From Prodigiosinella confusarubida (lineage in GTDB: Bacteria > Pseudomonadota > Gammaproteobacteria > Enterobacterales > Enterobacteriaceae): a DNA stretch of 64,000 nt. Positions 9,230-18,806 of the stretch are shown in pieces. Position 1 is the stretch's first letter; each line of letters begins with the position of its first letter. Where the stretch lies: NCBI RefSeq assembly GCF_002847015.1, contig NZ_CP025085.1, forward strand, positions 3,906,001-3,970,000, given 5' to 3'. A model generated the notes under the pieces. It ran no database searches, was not told the DNA's origin, and was given only the letters and a program-made list of their open reading frames with translations. The translations under genes were made by a program, and so were the position numbers.

Positions 9230-10399
9230 CTATGGTTTAACAGATTGCGGCGTGGGCGCGGAGGCATGGGTCAGCCATGGAGAAGACGCCACTTCGGCCC
9301 CCTCTGCCAACCGCTCCATCCCTTCAACCACAATGTTCTGACCAGCATGCAAACCTGTAAGGATAAGGTATTGGCGACCCACCAGCTCGCCGAGCCGTAC
9401 TAATACCAAATGTGCCCGACGCTTCTCGTCTACGACCCAAATACAGGCATCCTCCCCATTACGCACCACCGCCTGCTGCGGCACCAATAGCGCCTCGGCA
9501 TAGCTCCCGTGCGGCACACGGGCCCGCACGAACATGCCGGGCAATAGCAATCTTTGCGGGTTATCCACCAGAATGCGTAGCAGTACGTCGCCAGTGCTGG
9601 CATCCACATTAATGCCCGAGAACAGGATGCGGCCGTTAACCGGATAAGCATCACCATTATTGCGAAGAATGGCCACCGGCAGGCCGTGACTGTCAGCCGT
9701 ATTTGCTGCGGCGAACACGCCACGCAAAGATTCCAACGTAGACGCCGGTTGCCTCACATCAACATAAACTTGATCGATTTGCTGAATGCGGGCCATGGGA
9801 TTGGTGTCGGACGCCCCCACCAGCGCGCCCTCAGTGACCAGCGCCTGATCGATACGCCCTGAAATGGGTGCATCCACCGTAGCGAATGTCAAATCCAGAC
9901 GTTTGCGCTCCAGAGTGGCCCGGGCCTCTGCCACCTCGGCGGCAGCCTGATCGCGTTGCGCGACCGCATCGTCATATACCTGATGGCTGACGGCGTTGGT
10001 GGCTACCAAAGGATGCAGACGCCCAGCATGCACTTTTGCGCGTACATACGCGGCTTCGACACGTTGCAAAGCAGCCGACGCTATGTCCACATCAGCTTTA
10101 AAGGGGGCCGGGTTAATCTGGAACAGCGGTTGGCCAGCTTTGATTTCAGCACCCTGTTCGAACAGGCGGTGCTGGACGATCCCGCCCACCTGAGCGCGGA
10201 TTTCCGCCGTACGCACCGCAGCCACACGACCAGGCAATTCATTGGTTAAATCCACCTTGGTCGCCACCAGTGCCATGACTGAGACCTGTCTGGGCGTATC
10301 TATGCGTTTCTGCTCAGGCTCGTCGCATCCAACTAATATCAATGCCGCCAGACAAACCACTCCAATATTGCATCGCCACCAGTACATTTTCATATCCAT
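9230..10399 (-). CDS. RND efflux membrane-fusion lipoprotein (AcrA/MexA type)
   Basis: This 389-residue periplasmic adaptor bridges the RND pump and the outer-membrane channel. It has a lipoprotein signal with lipobox LVGC near residue 25, a first lipoyl half (VRTAEIRAQVGGIVQ), a helical hairpin at ~100-165, a second lipoyl half (ATVDAPISGRID) and a β-barrel domain. It is the first gene of the operon adaptor-RND-131 aa-MFS. ATG codons at 10399 and 10393 are both possible. The upstream 150 bp must hold the operon promoter, and an IS1 scar lies just beyond it. Confidence 0.9.
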   Translation of the reverse strand: MDMKMYWWRCNIGVVCLAALILVGCDEPEQKRIDTPRQVSVMALVATKVDLTNELPGRVAAVRTAEIRAQVGGIVQHRLFEQGAEIKAGQPLFQINPAPFKADVDIASAALQRVEAAYVRAKVHAGRLHPLVATNAVSHQVYDDAVAQRDQAAAEVAEARATLERKRLDLTFATVDAPISGRIDQALVTEGALVGASDTNPMARIQQIDQVYVDVRQPASTLESLRGVFAAANTADSHGLPVAILRNNGDAYPVNGRILFSGINVDASTGDVLLRILVDNPQRLLLPGMFVRARVPHGSYAEALLVPQQAVVRNGEDACIWVVDEKRRAHLVLVRLGELVGRQYLILTGLHAGQNIVVEGMERLAEGAEVASSPWLTHASAPTPQSVKP

Positions 10400-10556
10400 T
10401 CAACATCGGTTTTTCTGGAAAGAGCCGCATTATGCAAAATGAAAATGGAGTTTAAGTTGGATATATGTGGAGGCATGATGGAGAGAGCAAATTAAATGAC
10501 AAAATGGTATATCTGGCCGACAGTTAACGTAAATATCGCCCCACCTGAATAGCAGA

Positions 10557-10742
10557 GATGATGCCAACATATTGATTGCTGTCCAGTCATACCTTTTGGA
10601 GCCAGTTTCGATGGCAAGTATTGATATCATCTGTCTTTCCTGTAGCGCAGCAGATGGCGTGTTTCGCAATGGTAAAAATACCGCTGGTCATCAGCGCTAT
10701 CGCTGTTTCCCTGCATATTGCAAGCTGCTGGGTATACATTAA
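10557..10742 (+). mobile_element. IS1-family left-end remnant (copy 2) with InsA start
   Basis: An ATG at 10611 opens a 43-codon frame whose first ~32 residues match InsA of IS1: [20 protein letters not shown] then [12 protein letters not shown], including the CxxC of its zinc finger. After RYRC the frame departs from InsA and stops at 10742. The preceding ~50 bp resemble the IS1 left end. insB and the right end are missing. Copy 1 at 43-146 has the same orientation, so the pair brackets the SDR gene and efflux locus 1. The remainder of the 10400-10773 gap shows no gene. Confidence 0.75.
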
Positions 10743-10773
10743 TGAGCCAAATGGCCAATACCAGCCAATAACG

Positions 10774-13700
10774 TCATTTTTTCCCTTCCCATTGCATCAG
10801 TAAACTCAGCGCCGCCGGTAATACCGTCAGCGTAAAGATCGTGGCCACCAGCAATCCACCAATAATGGCATACGCCATCGGCCCCCAAAACACCTGATGC
10901 GCAATAGGGATCATACCGAGAATTGCCGCACAGGCGGTGAGCAGAATAGGTCGTGACCGGTGACGAGCAGCCTCAATAATGGCCGTCTGCGCCGCCGCAC
11001 CACGGCAGATATTGCGGTCTACTTCACTGATCAGAATAACTGCGTTACGGATAATCATCCCCGCCAGCGCAATCACCCCCAACAGAGCAACGAATCCCAT
11101 TGGCGTACCGGTCGGAAACATCGCGGCCACCACGCCAATCAGCCCGAAGGGCGCCGTCAGAAACGCCAGGATCATCCGGGAAAAACGCTGTAGCTGAATC
11201 ATCAGTAATATCAGCATAACCAGCACCGTCACCGGCAGAACGGCATATACCGAGCCATTGCCTTTGTCAGACTCGATAACCACCCCGCCTTCCTCAATGC
11301 GATATCCCGTCGGCAATGTGGCCCGGTAGTGCTCAATTGCCGCTGCCAGACCGGCAGAAACCGTTTGAGCACGCAGACCCGGAGCCACATCCAGTTGCAC
11401 ACTAATAAAGGGCTCACGCTGACGACGCCAGATAATCGGGTCATCGACACCATAAGTCACCGAGGCTATCTGACGGAGCGGCACAACATGCCCATCCGCA
11501 GTGGGGATTTGCAGATTGGCCACTGTCGCCACATCCTGCCGCTCATCCTGTCTCCCCCGGATGACAACATCAACCAACCGGTTACCGTCACGTACGGTAG
11601 TCAGCGTTGTGCCGGAGAAAATAGCGGCTAACTCACTGGCAACCTCCTGAGAACTCAAACCGACTGCACGCGCTTCGGTTTGGTTAAGCCCCACGTTTAC
11701 CGTGCGTTCCGGCTCACCCGCCGTCAGATTGATATCCCGGGTGCCAGGATGCTTACTAATCAGGCTGGCAAGCTTTAAAGCAATATCGCGTACCCGCTCG
11801 ACATCTGGTCCGCTGACCCGATATTTGAGCGGCCAGCCGACCGGCGGCCCCAGCTCCAGCGGAGACACCCGTGTTACCAGATTACTGAAATCACTTTCCA
11901 TCACTCGATCTAGCCGTGTTTGTAACACATCACGCGCTTTCAGACTCTTGGCCACCACCACCAACTGAGCAATATTTTCACGGCTCAGCAACACATCCAT
12001 CGGCAGATAAAAACGCACTGCGCCCGAGCCGATGTAGGTTGAGAAGTGATCCACATCTGGATCATTACTGAGTATTTTCTCCAGTCGCAACGCCTGCCGT
12101 GCGGTTGCAGATTGAGACGCGTTTGTCGGCAGTGTCAGACTGACCAATAATTCCGGACGATCCGACGCCGGGAAAAACTCGCCTTCGAGCTGGGTTGCGC
12201 CGAACACGGCAATAAGAAGCATAACCATGGCAATCAGTATGGTTTGAGCCCGGTGATTCAGGACATAACGCAGTAGGCTTTCATACCCGTTGGTCAAACG
12301 ACCACGGCCAGCCTGGTGAATTACCGATTTGGCGGGCAGTAGCCAGACACCCAACAAGGGTGAAAACAGAATCGCCACAATCCAGGAGCTGAGCAATGCC
12401 AACAGCACGACCACGAACAGCGAAAAACAGTATTCTCCGGCACTGGACGCCGCAAACCCCACCGGAATAAAACCGGCAATCATCACCAGCGTTCCGGTTA
12501 ACATCGGAAACGCCGTGCTTTCATAGGCCGAGGCTGCTGCCCGTTGCAGACTCCATCCCTCTTCCAAACGGGATACCATGGCTTCAACAGTAATCATGGC
12601 ATCATCGACCAACAGCCCCAGAGCGATAATCAACGCGCCAAGCGAAATACGCTGTAACCCAATACCAGCGATTTCCATACCGGTAAACGTCATCGCCAAT
12701 ACAACAGGTATCGATGCGGCCACCACTAATCCTGCCCGGCTGCCAAGCGAGACGAAAGACACCGCCAGGACAATACCGATAGCTTCCATCAACACCCGGA
12801 TAAATCCGTTCACCGCGTTTTTCACCACCACCGACTGATCCGCCACCTTGACGGCCTCAATCCCGTGCGGTAACCGGGCAACAATGGTTTTCATGCGATC
12901 CCGGATCGCCTGACCGAAATTGAGCATATTGCCAGTCGGTGCCATGGAAATGGCCAACCCGATGGCTTTTTCACCATTGACACGGAACGTTGGCACTGGG
13001 GGTTCTGCTGGTTCACGGGTGATTGTTGCAATATCGGTCAACGGAATAAAACGCCCCCCGACGTGCAATGTCACCTGACGCAAGCTCTGTTCAGAAACAA
13101 ATGCCCCGCTGACATGCAGTGCAACCTTGTCACTACCGGTGCGGATGACGCCTGCCGGGGTCACGACATTCTGCGCCTTGAGTGTGTCAATCACCTGTTG
13201 GAGACTCAATCCCAGCCCTGCCAGCTGGCGCGGTGAAAACGCGATGACGATTTGCTCTTCCTCGACACCCAGCATCTCAATTTTGCCGATATCCGGAAGG
13301 GTCAGCAGTTCAGTACGGATATCGTCGACCTTATCGCGTAATTCACGCGATGAATAACCGTCAGCGGTAAAGCCATAAATCGTGCCAAACGTATCACCAA
13401 ACTCGTCATTGACAGCGGGTGTGCTTACACCTTCAGGCAGTGACGCGGCAACATCCGTCATTTTTTTTCGGATGGTGTACCAGATATCAGGTACCGAAGC
13501 TGGCGGCACATCATCACGCAGATTAACGAAAACCACCGTCTCTCCGGCACGGGTGTAGCTCTCAAGATAATCAAGATAAGGTGTTTCCTGTAACTTCTTC
13601 TCCAGCGTATCCGTGACAAAATTAAGCGTGTCTTTCACCGTGGCACCCGGCCAGTTTGCCGACACCACGGCAGTTTTGATCGTAAAGGCCGGGTCTTCAT

Positions 13701-13839
13701 TACGCGGCAGACGTTCATAACTCATCACGCCGGCGACCATCACCACCAGCATCAAAAACGCCACCAGTTGTTGATGGGCCAGTGCCCAGGCTGAAAGATT
13801 AAACCGACCTTTCATCGGCGAATGCGGACCGGAAGACAT
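10774..13839 (-). CDS. second RND efflux pump, inner-membrane subunit
   Basis: This is a 1021-residue RND transporter of a different subgroup from the first pump, closer to the TriC/VexK-like branch than to AcrB. It opens FNLSAWALAHQQLVAFLMLV and carries YERLPRNEDPAF after helix 1, a signature of that branch. The acidic pair is present (GLLVDDAMITVEAM). In helix 10 the position of the AcrB relay lysine aligns with Arg in GMIIRNAVILI. Its ATG overlaps the stop of the fusion-protein gene (TGATG). Drug or toxicant export is inferred; the precise substrate is unknown. No outer-membrane channel gene is adjacent. Confidence 0.88.
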   Translation of the reverse strand: MSSGPHSPMKGRFNLSAWALAHQQLVAFLMLVVMVAGVMSYERLPRNEDPAFTIKTAVVSANWPGATVKDTLNFVTDTLEKKLQETPYLDYLESYTRAGETVVFVNLRDDVPPASVPDIWYTIRKKMTDVAASLPEGVSTPAVNDEFGDTFGTIYGFTADGYSSRELRDKVDDIRTELLTLPDIGKIEMLGVEEEQIVIAFSPRQLAGLGLSLQQVIDTLKAQNVVTPAGVIRTGSDKVALHVSGAFVSEQSLRQVTLHVGGRFIPLTDIATITREPAEPPVPTFRVNGEKAIGLAISMAPTGNMLNFGQAIRDRMKTIVARLPHGIEAVKVADQSVVVKNAVNGFIRVLMEAIGIVLAVSFVSLGSRAGLVVAASIPVVLAMTFTGMEIAGIGLQRISLGALIIALGLLVDDAMITVEAMVSRLEEGWSLQRAAASAYESTAFPMLTGTLVMIAGFIPVGFAASSAGEYCFSLFVVVLLALLSSWIVAILFSPLLGVWLLPAKSVIHQAGRGRLTNGYESLLRYVLNHRAQTILIAMVMLLIAVFGATQLEGEFFPASDRPELLVSLTLPTNASQSATARQALRLEKILSNDPDVDHFSTYIGSGAVRFYLPMDVLLSRENIAQLVVVAKSLKARDVLQTRLDRVMESDFSNLVTRVSPLELGPPVGWPLKYRVSGPDVERVRDIALKLASLISKHPGTRDINLTAGEPERTVNVGLNQTEARAVGLSSQEVASELAAIFSGTTLTTVRDGNRLVDVVIRGRQDERQDVATVANLQIPTADGHVVPLRQIASVTYGVDDPIIWRRQREPFISVQLDVAPGLRAQTVSAGLAAAIEHYRATLPTGYRIEEGGVVIESDKGNGSVYAVLPVTVLVMLILLMIQLQRFSRMILAFLTAPFGLIGVVAAMFPTGTPMGFVALLGVIALAGMIIRNAVILISEVDRNICRGAAAQTAIIEAARHRSRPILLTACAAILGMIPIAHQVFWGPMAYAIIGGLLVATIFTLTVLPAALSLLMQWEGKK

Positions 13840-14963
13840 CAGTGTGATTCCTCATCCAGCAATACTTTTTCATCTGGACGCAGTTTGCTTACGCCGGCGG
13901 TAACCACCCGATCGCCGACCATCAGACCTGTAGAGACAAAAATCTGTGTTTTGCTATAACGGGCAACGCTAATCGGCTGCAGACGCAACAATTGAGTTGC
14001 CGGGTTGACCACATAAACGGCGGGCTGATCCCCTTGGCGGCTCAATGCAGAGGCCGGAAGCGGAAAGCTCGCGGTACCGGGCAGTTGAACCGAACCGAGG
14101 ACGGTAGCACCGAACACCAGCGCCGCCGGTGGATTGTCCAGCGCGATGCGCACCCGGTAAGTTCGGGTAACCGGATCAGCCTGTGGGCTGACATCACGAA
14201 CATGTCCCGTCCCCTTGACCGAGGGATCGGAGATCAGCGATACCGTAACAACCGGATTGGTAAGACCACTGTTAATCAGCTGTTCAGACACATCAAACAC
14301 CGCATCACGCCCTGAAAGAGCCGCCAGTTTGATCACTTCCTGACCGGCGCTAACCACCTGACCGGGATTGCCGCTGACGGAAGTCACGACTCCCGCCTGC
14401 GGTGCAACCAGCTGCGTAAAGCTACGCCGTTCCTTCGCCCCTTTAAGGGTGGACTGTGCACTCTCACAGCGAGCGACAGCGGTTTCCCAGGTAGACTGGG
14501 CCTCATCAAGCTGTACCCGTGCTATCGCGCCACTCGGTGCCAATTTTTTCATCCGCTTTAAGTTGATCCCGGCCAGACGCTCTGCCGATATCGCGCTTTG
14601 CAGGCTAGCTTGTGCGCTTTGAAGCTGATTTTCGCTGTCACGTGGATCGAGTGTCGCCATCAGGTCACCGGCTTTTACGACCGCGCCTACATCAACCAGG
14701 CGTGTGAGAATACGGCCATCCAGTCGAAACCCCAGTGTAGTTTCCATATGTGGACGAATTTCACCGGTCAGAGTGACAAGCTCACCGCCATCAAGCGGTT
14801 CAGCGATAACCGTTTTCACCGCTCTCGGAACGGGAGTAGCAGAAGGATTTTCGGCACCATGACAGCCGGCAAGAAGCACACCGGACACGAGCAGAAGCGT
14901 ACGGATAACCGGTTGCACGATGCGTGTCAGACAGACAAGTAAGTCACGATATATCATTGTCAT
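13839..14963 (-). CDS. membrane-fusion lipoprotein of second RND pump
   Basis: The 374-residue periplasmic adaptor has a lipobox LLAGC at residues ~30-34, an N-terminal lipoyl/barrel half (TLTGEIRPHMETTLGFRLDG), a coiled hairpin at ~95-160 and the second lipoyl half (QLVAPQAGVVTSV). It overlaps the RND gene and follows the MipA-like gene by 24 bases, so the three probably form one transcript. The family assembles as a hexamer around the pump and docks a TolC-type channel. Two ATGs two codons apart (14963, 14957) are both usable as starts. Confidence 0.88.
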   Translation of the reverse strand: MTMIYRDLLVCLTRIVQPVIRTLLLVSGVLLAGCHGAENPSATPVPRAVKTVIAEPLDGGELVTLTGEIRPHMETTLGFRLDGRILTRLVDVGAVVKAGDLMATLDPRDSENQLQSAQASLQSAISAERLAGINLKRMKKLAPSGAIARVQLDEAQSTWETAVARCESAQSTLKGAKERRSFTQLVAPQAGVVTSVSGNPGQVVSAGQEVIKLAALSGRDAVFDVSEQLINSGLTNPVVTVSLISDPSVKGTGHVRDVSPQADPVTRTYRVRIALDNPPAALVFGATVLGSVQLPGTASFPLPASALSRQGDQPAVYVVNPATQLLRLQPISVARYSKTQIFVSTGLMVGDRVVTAGVSKLRPDEKVLLDEESH

Positions 14964-14987
14964 AGCGGTCTATTCCACTTGTCTGCA

Positions 14988-15800
14988 TTAAAAGCTATAC
15001 AGAACAGCCACGTTTGCCTCGGTATTACTCCGCTTTTCCACCACTGGACTTTTAGCCACGTTATTGTTCAGCCAGAGAGACGACAGCGACACGTTGGTCG
15101 CCCAATGGGCTGTGAACTGATGCCCCCAGTTAATTCCCAACGCATAGCCATAAACACCGCGGCCCGTATGATAAGCAGACAACCCCGATCGGGCATGTTG
15201 TTGTTCCGTGACGCCGTAATAGATGTTGGTGAAACGGGAATCACCAAAGAGTGCATCAGCGCTCAGCGAAACCGTGTCATCGGTGGATACAGACTGCCAG
15301 ACAGTACTCTTCAGCCCGGCGCGATATTGATTCCCCCTCTCGCGTTCACTCAGAGCGAATTCACCGCTTACTTCCGCGGCGAGCCACGGAGCGAACTGAT
15401 ATCCTGCAATCAATGTCGTGGTGACGGCCCCGTTGATGCTTCCCATGCCTCGTAATCGGTTCGCGCCGGGTCGCCAGTTATTATTTTTGTCGGCCCGTCC
15501 CGGGTCATACCCGATGGAATGATCAAGATAAAATCCCGCAGGAGACTGCCACTGCCAGCCAATGCCACGTGTTGAATCAACGTACAACGCGCCTCGCTGT
15601 ATCTGCACTATTGGCAATACACTGTTCTGACGCTGACTTGAACCGGTATAACGTGGCGAGTTCCTGGCGGCAATGCCGACGGTCACTGCGGTATGATCTC
15701 CCCAGAAGGCTGACGACGCATCTGCGGCACAGGCAGAGGATAGTGGTAACAGGCAGATAACCGGCAGCATCATCGCCGGAATAATTTTTTTGATTTTCAC
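14988..15800 (-). CDS. MipA/OmpV-family outer-membrane protein
   Basis: This 270-residue β-barrel protein has a signal peptide ending near ACA-ADASS, followed by alternating amphipathic strands and a C-terminal aromatic residue (AVLYSF), as in outer-membrane barrels. MipA in E. coli binds the murein hydrolase MltA, and OmpV-like relatives occur with envelope-stress systems. The start is taken as the GTG at 15800 because AAGGA stands six bases upstream; the ATGs further upstream would add residues ahead of the signal peptide. It is first in the operon with the second RND pump and is divergent from the two-component system at 15963, which probably controls it. It is not a TolC homologue. Confidence 0.8.
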   Translation of the reverse strand: MKIKKIIPAMMLPVICLLPLSSACAADASSAFWGDHTAVTVGIAARNSPRYTGSSQRQNSVLPIVQIQRGALYVDSTRGIGWQWQSPAGFYLDHSIGYDPGRADKNNNWRPGANRLRGMGSINGAVTTTLIAGYQFAPWLAAEVSGEFALSERERGNQYRAGLKSTVWQSVSTDDTVSLSADALFGDSRFTNIYYGVTEQQHARSGLSAYHTGRGVYGYALGINWGHQFTAHWATNVSLSSLWLNNNVAKSPVVEKRSNTEANVAVLYSF

Positions 15801-15962
15801 ACCATGTCCTTGTCTTGAGCGATAATCTCGCATCATGAAAAATTTGACGTATCAGGATCCGCATTGCTTTTTACGTCAATAACCCTGTGTCGGCAGCGAT
15901 TATGCGGGTATTAAGTCAAGAAACGTTTTGTGGTTCTTTAAGATTTCATCAAGAGGTGAAAC

Positions 15963-16652
15963 ATGACGGAAAAGCGCGTTCTGATTATTGAAGATGACAG
16001 GGATTCAGCCAGCATACTTGAGGCTTATCTGAGACGTGACGGCTATCAGGTTTCTATTGCCACTGACGGGCAGAGTGGTCTTGACATGGCGTTAAGCGGG
16101 AAACCCGATCTGGTCTTGCTTGATATCATGCTCCCCAAAATGAATGGTTCAGAGGTGCTGTCCGCATTACGCAAGCACGGTAATATTCCCGTCATTATGG
16201 TAACCGCCATCGGTGATGAACCGGAAAGAATAGGCGCACTGCGCTACGGGGCCGATGATTACGTGGTCAAACCCTACAATCCACAAGAAGTGGTTGCCCG
16301 AGTGCATGCGGTACTGCGGCGCGTAAACTATAGCGCGCCAAAAGACGATGTACTGACTTTCGAAAATTTGTCGGTCGATCTTGACTCAGTAACCGCCCGA
16401 ATTACGCCACCGTCGTCGGAAACAATAACGCTGGATCTTACTCCGACCGAATTCAATATTCTTGCCACACTATTGAGAGCACCCAACCGGGCATTTACCC
16501 GCAGTGAATTACTCGGAGCCTGCCTGCCGGAAAGTGACGCACTCGAACGGGTTGTCGATACCCATGTCCATAATCTCAGAAAAAAACTGAATGCCCACAG
16601 TATGGTAAACGTTCTGGTCACTGTTAGAGCCGTGGGCTATCGGTTTCGGTGA
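15963..16652 (+). CDS. OmpR-family response regulator, BaeR/AdeR-like
   Basis: The 229-residue regulator has receiver-domain acidic residues EDD at 10-12, phospho-acceptor Asp54 (LVLLDIMLP), the conserved Lys in VVKPYNP, and a winged-helix output domain ending VRAVGYRFR. It is preceded by AGAGGTGAA, a good ribosome site, and followed after three bases by its kinase gene. It is transcribed away from the MipA-adaptor-RND operon; the 160-bp divergent gap is where it would be expected to bind. It is paralogous to the regulator at 3175-3924. Confidence 0.88.
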   Translation: MTEKRVLIIEDDRDSASILEAYLRRDGYQVSIATDGQSGLDMALSGKPDLVLLDIMLPKMNGSEVLSALRKHGNIPVIMVTAIGDEPERIGALRYGADDYVVKPYNPQEVVARVHAVLRRVNYSAPKDDVLTFENLSVDLDSVTARITPPSSETITLDLTPTEFNILATLLRAPNRAFTRSELLGACLPESDALERVVDTHVHNLRKKLNAHSMVNVLVTVRAVGYRFR

Positions 16653-16655
16653 GAA

Positions 16656-17843
16656 ATGATGAAAAAACTCGCTTGCTTGTCAGAAAAAACATCATTATGG
16701 CGATGGTTGTGCTTGCGTATTCTCTCGCTCGCCATCGGCGCAATCATCGTGATAGCGGCCTGCATGTGGCTGCGTTTTGCCTTGTGGAACGCCTATGTTA
16801 CGCAGCACATGCCAGAAACGGTCAGGGCGGAGTTCAAGGCACTAATCGCACGCCAGGATTACACTAATCCCCGTTATCACCAGATAACCGATCAGTATTA
16901 TGGCAAGGCGTTTTCTTCCCCTAACATCACCGGCAGTGACTGGCGAGCATTGGCTATTCTGGTGCTTATCGCGCTACCAATCATTGTAATACTGGGTTTA
17001 TGGCGGGCTCGGCCTTTATCCCAGCAATTTTCGTATATTGCCCGTTCAGCGCGGGAGGTGACACAGGGTAAATTTGATACCCGAACACAAATCGTTGAGC
17101 AAGCCCCTCTGGAACTCACCCTGCTGGCTAATGATTTTAATCAAATGACCACACAACTGGAGCGTTATGAACGTGAATTGCGTGAGTCCAGTGCCGCCCT
17201 GGCGCATGAACTCCGCACACCGCTCAATGCGGCCATGGGGAGAATACAAGGCATGATCGATGGTGTTTTCCCACTGCAAAACGCCCAGCTAACCATGGTA
17301 ATTAAACAGCTTGAGCAGCTCAACCATGTGATTCAGGATCTTCACTTTCTTTCCCTTGCCAGAGCGGGACAACTCATACTGGTTAAAACACCTTTCTATC
17401 TGGAGGAGGTGATTTCAGAAAGACTTTCCTGGTATCGACCACAACTGGAAGCCGCCGGTTTCTGCATCCAGCAACATATTGAGCAAACTGAATTTTGCGT
17501 AGCCGATCTTGAGCGATTGGGGCAGGTGTTTTCCATCCTGATAGAAAACGTACTGAACTATGCAAGTGAGGGGAAATATCTGGGCATCCACGTCATCGAA
17601 CAGGAACATCAGTGGGTAATCAGTCTCTCCGACCACGGTCAGGGCATTGATCGCGACTCGCTGCCAATGCTATTCGATCGCTTCTGGCGCGCGGAGCATT
17701 CACGGGGACGGCATTCCGGTGGCAGTGGGTTAGGATTATCCATTGCGTCAGCCATCATTACGGCTCACTCTGGAACCATTCATGCCGTTTCTGCACAAGG
17801 AAAGGGGCTCACCATTGTAATTACATTACCCCGTGAAACCTGA
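16656..17843 (+). CDS. sensor histidine kinase, BaeS/AdeS-like
   Basis: The 395-residue inner-membrane kinase has membrane helices at ~20-45 and ~97-116 flanking a ~50-residue periplasmic sensor, a HAMP region, then the HisKA motif AHELRTP (His184). The ATP-binding boxes are IENVLNYA, DHGQGI and GSGLGL. It is co-transcribed with the regulator just upstream. The cognate target is most likely the neighbouring divergent MipA/RND operon. The kinase at 2099-3178 is its paralogue but has a different periplasmic loop, so the two probably sense different signals. Confidence 0.87.
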   Translation: MMKKLACLSEKTSLWRWLCLRILSLAIGAIIVIAACMWLRFALWNAYVTQHMPETVRAEFKALIARQDYTNPRYHQITDQYYGKAFSSPNITGSDWRALAILVLIALPIIVILGLWRARPLSQQFSYIARSAREVTQGKFDTRTQIVEQAPLELTLLANDFNQMTTQLERYERELRESSAALAHELRTPLNAAMGRIQGMIDGVFPLQNAQLTMVIKQLEQLNHVIQDLHFLSLARAGQLILVKTPFYLEEVISERLSWYRPQLEAAGFCIQQHIEQTEFCVADLERLGQVFSILIENVLNYASEGKYLGIHVIEQEHQWVISLSDHGQGIDRDSLPMLFDRFWRAEHSRGRHSGGSGLGLSIASAIITAHSGTIHAVSAQGKGLTIVITLPRET

Positions 17844-17940
17844 AATCGCTCACTTTTGATCATCAGCAGGACAGAGCACAGAGACGCGTAACTGGCGTTC
17901 GACAGGCGACACTGAATGCGTTTAACGCAATTTAATTTTG

Positions 17941-17960
17941 AATGTCATATTGGTGACATT
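17941..17960. promoter_or_regulatory. inverted repeat upstream of cdh
   Basis: Seven-base arms AATGTCA and TGACATT are separated by six bases, 85 bp before the cdh start. The symmetry suggests a dimeric repressor or activator site, but I cannot assign a protein. Confidence 0.25.
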
Positions 17961-18044
17961 GGTTATTCACCATAATCTCCTAAAAATACAATTTCTCGTC
18001 TATCTTCCTTTTAGCTACATTCCATTCTGCCAGGAGAGATCAGG

Positions 18045-18806
18045 ATGAAGTATAAAAAATTATTATGGGCCATCGCCATAGTGATTATTTCTTTATTGTT
18101 TGTCCTATGGTTTATTTTAGGACGGGGAAACAGTAATGCACTCTGGGAAATAGTGAGTCAGAAATGTGTTCCTAATCAGCAGAGTAATGGTAATCCTGCG
18201 CCTTGCTTAAACGTCGATCTGAAAGATGGATACGCCTTACTTAAAGACCTTCGGGGGCCTTACCATGATTTGCTGATACCTTCCACCAAAATTACCGGTA
18301 TTGAAAGCCCGGTGCTCTTACAAAATAATACGCCTTCCTTCTTCGCGGCCGCATGGAATTACCGTGGGTATATTGTCAAAGAAATCGGTAAACCGGTAAA
18401 AAATGAATATTTGTCACTGAGCATTAATTCTCAATATGGTCGTTCTCAAAATCAGCTACATATTCATATATCATGTCTGCGACCTGAGGTTTACCATACG
18501 CTACATGAACAATCGACAGCAATTTCAACCCACTGGCAACCACTGGGCGTTGAACTACAAGGGCATAAATATCTGGCGATAAAACTATCTACAACCGATT
18601 TAACGCAATCAGATCCCTTTAAGACGTTATATCAATATGTTCATAGACAGGATGACAGCATGGGCAATTATGGTCTGGCTGTTGTCTTCACCTCCAGCGG
18701 AGACCCCATCCTGCTCGCCAATCGTCTTGATATTCTGGATGCTAATCGTGGATCGGCAGAAGAAATTCAGGATATTACCTGTGCACTGGTTAAAGAAAAC
18801 AATTAA
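18045..18806 (+). CDS. cdh: CDP-diacylglycerol pyrophosphatase
   Basis: Cdh hydrolyses CDP-diacylglycerol to phosphatidate and CMP. The 253-residue protein is close to the E. coli length (251). An N-terminal membrane anchor covers ~6-25, and the HIT-like active-site motif is NQLHIHISC, with the paired histidines used in catalysis. The E. coli enzyme is anchored in the inner membrane. The gene is monocistronic, preceded by AGGAGAGATCAGG. No operon partner is visible. Confidence 0.9.
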   Translation: MKYKKLLWAIAIVIISLLFVLWFILGRGNSNALWEIVSQKCVPNQQSNGNPAPCLNVDLKDGYALLKDLRGPYHDLLIPSTKITGIESPVLLQNNTPSFFAAAWNYRGYIVKEIGKPVKNEYLSLSINSQYGRSQNQLHIHISCLRPEVYHTLHEQSTAISTHWQPLGVELQGHKYLAIKLSTTDLTQSDPFKTLYQYVHRQDDSMGNYGLAVVFTSSGDPILLANRLDILDANRGSAEEIQDITCALVKENN

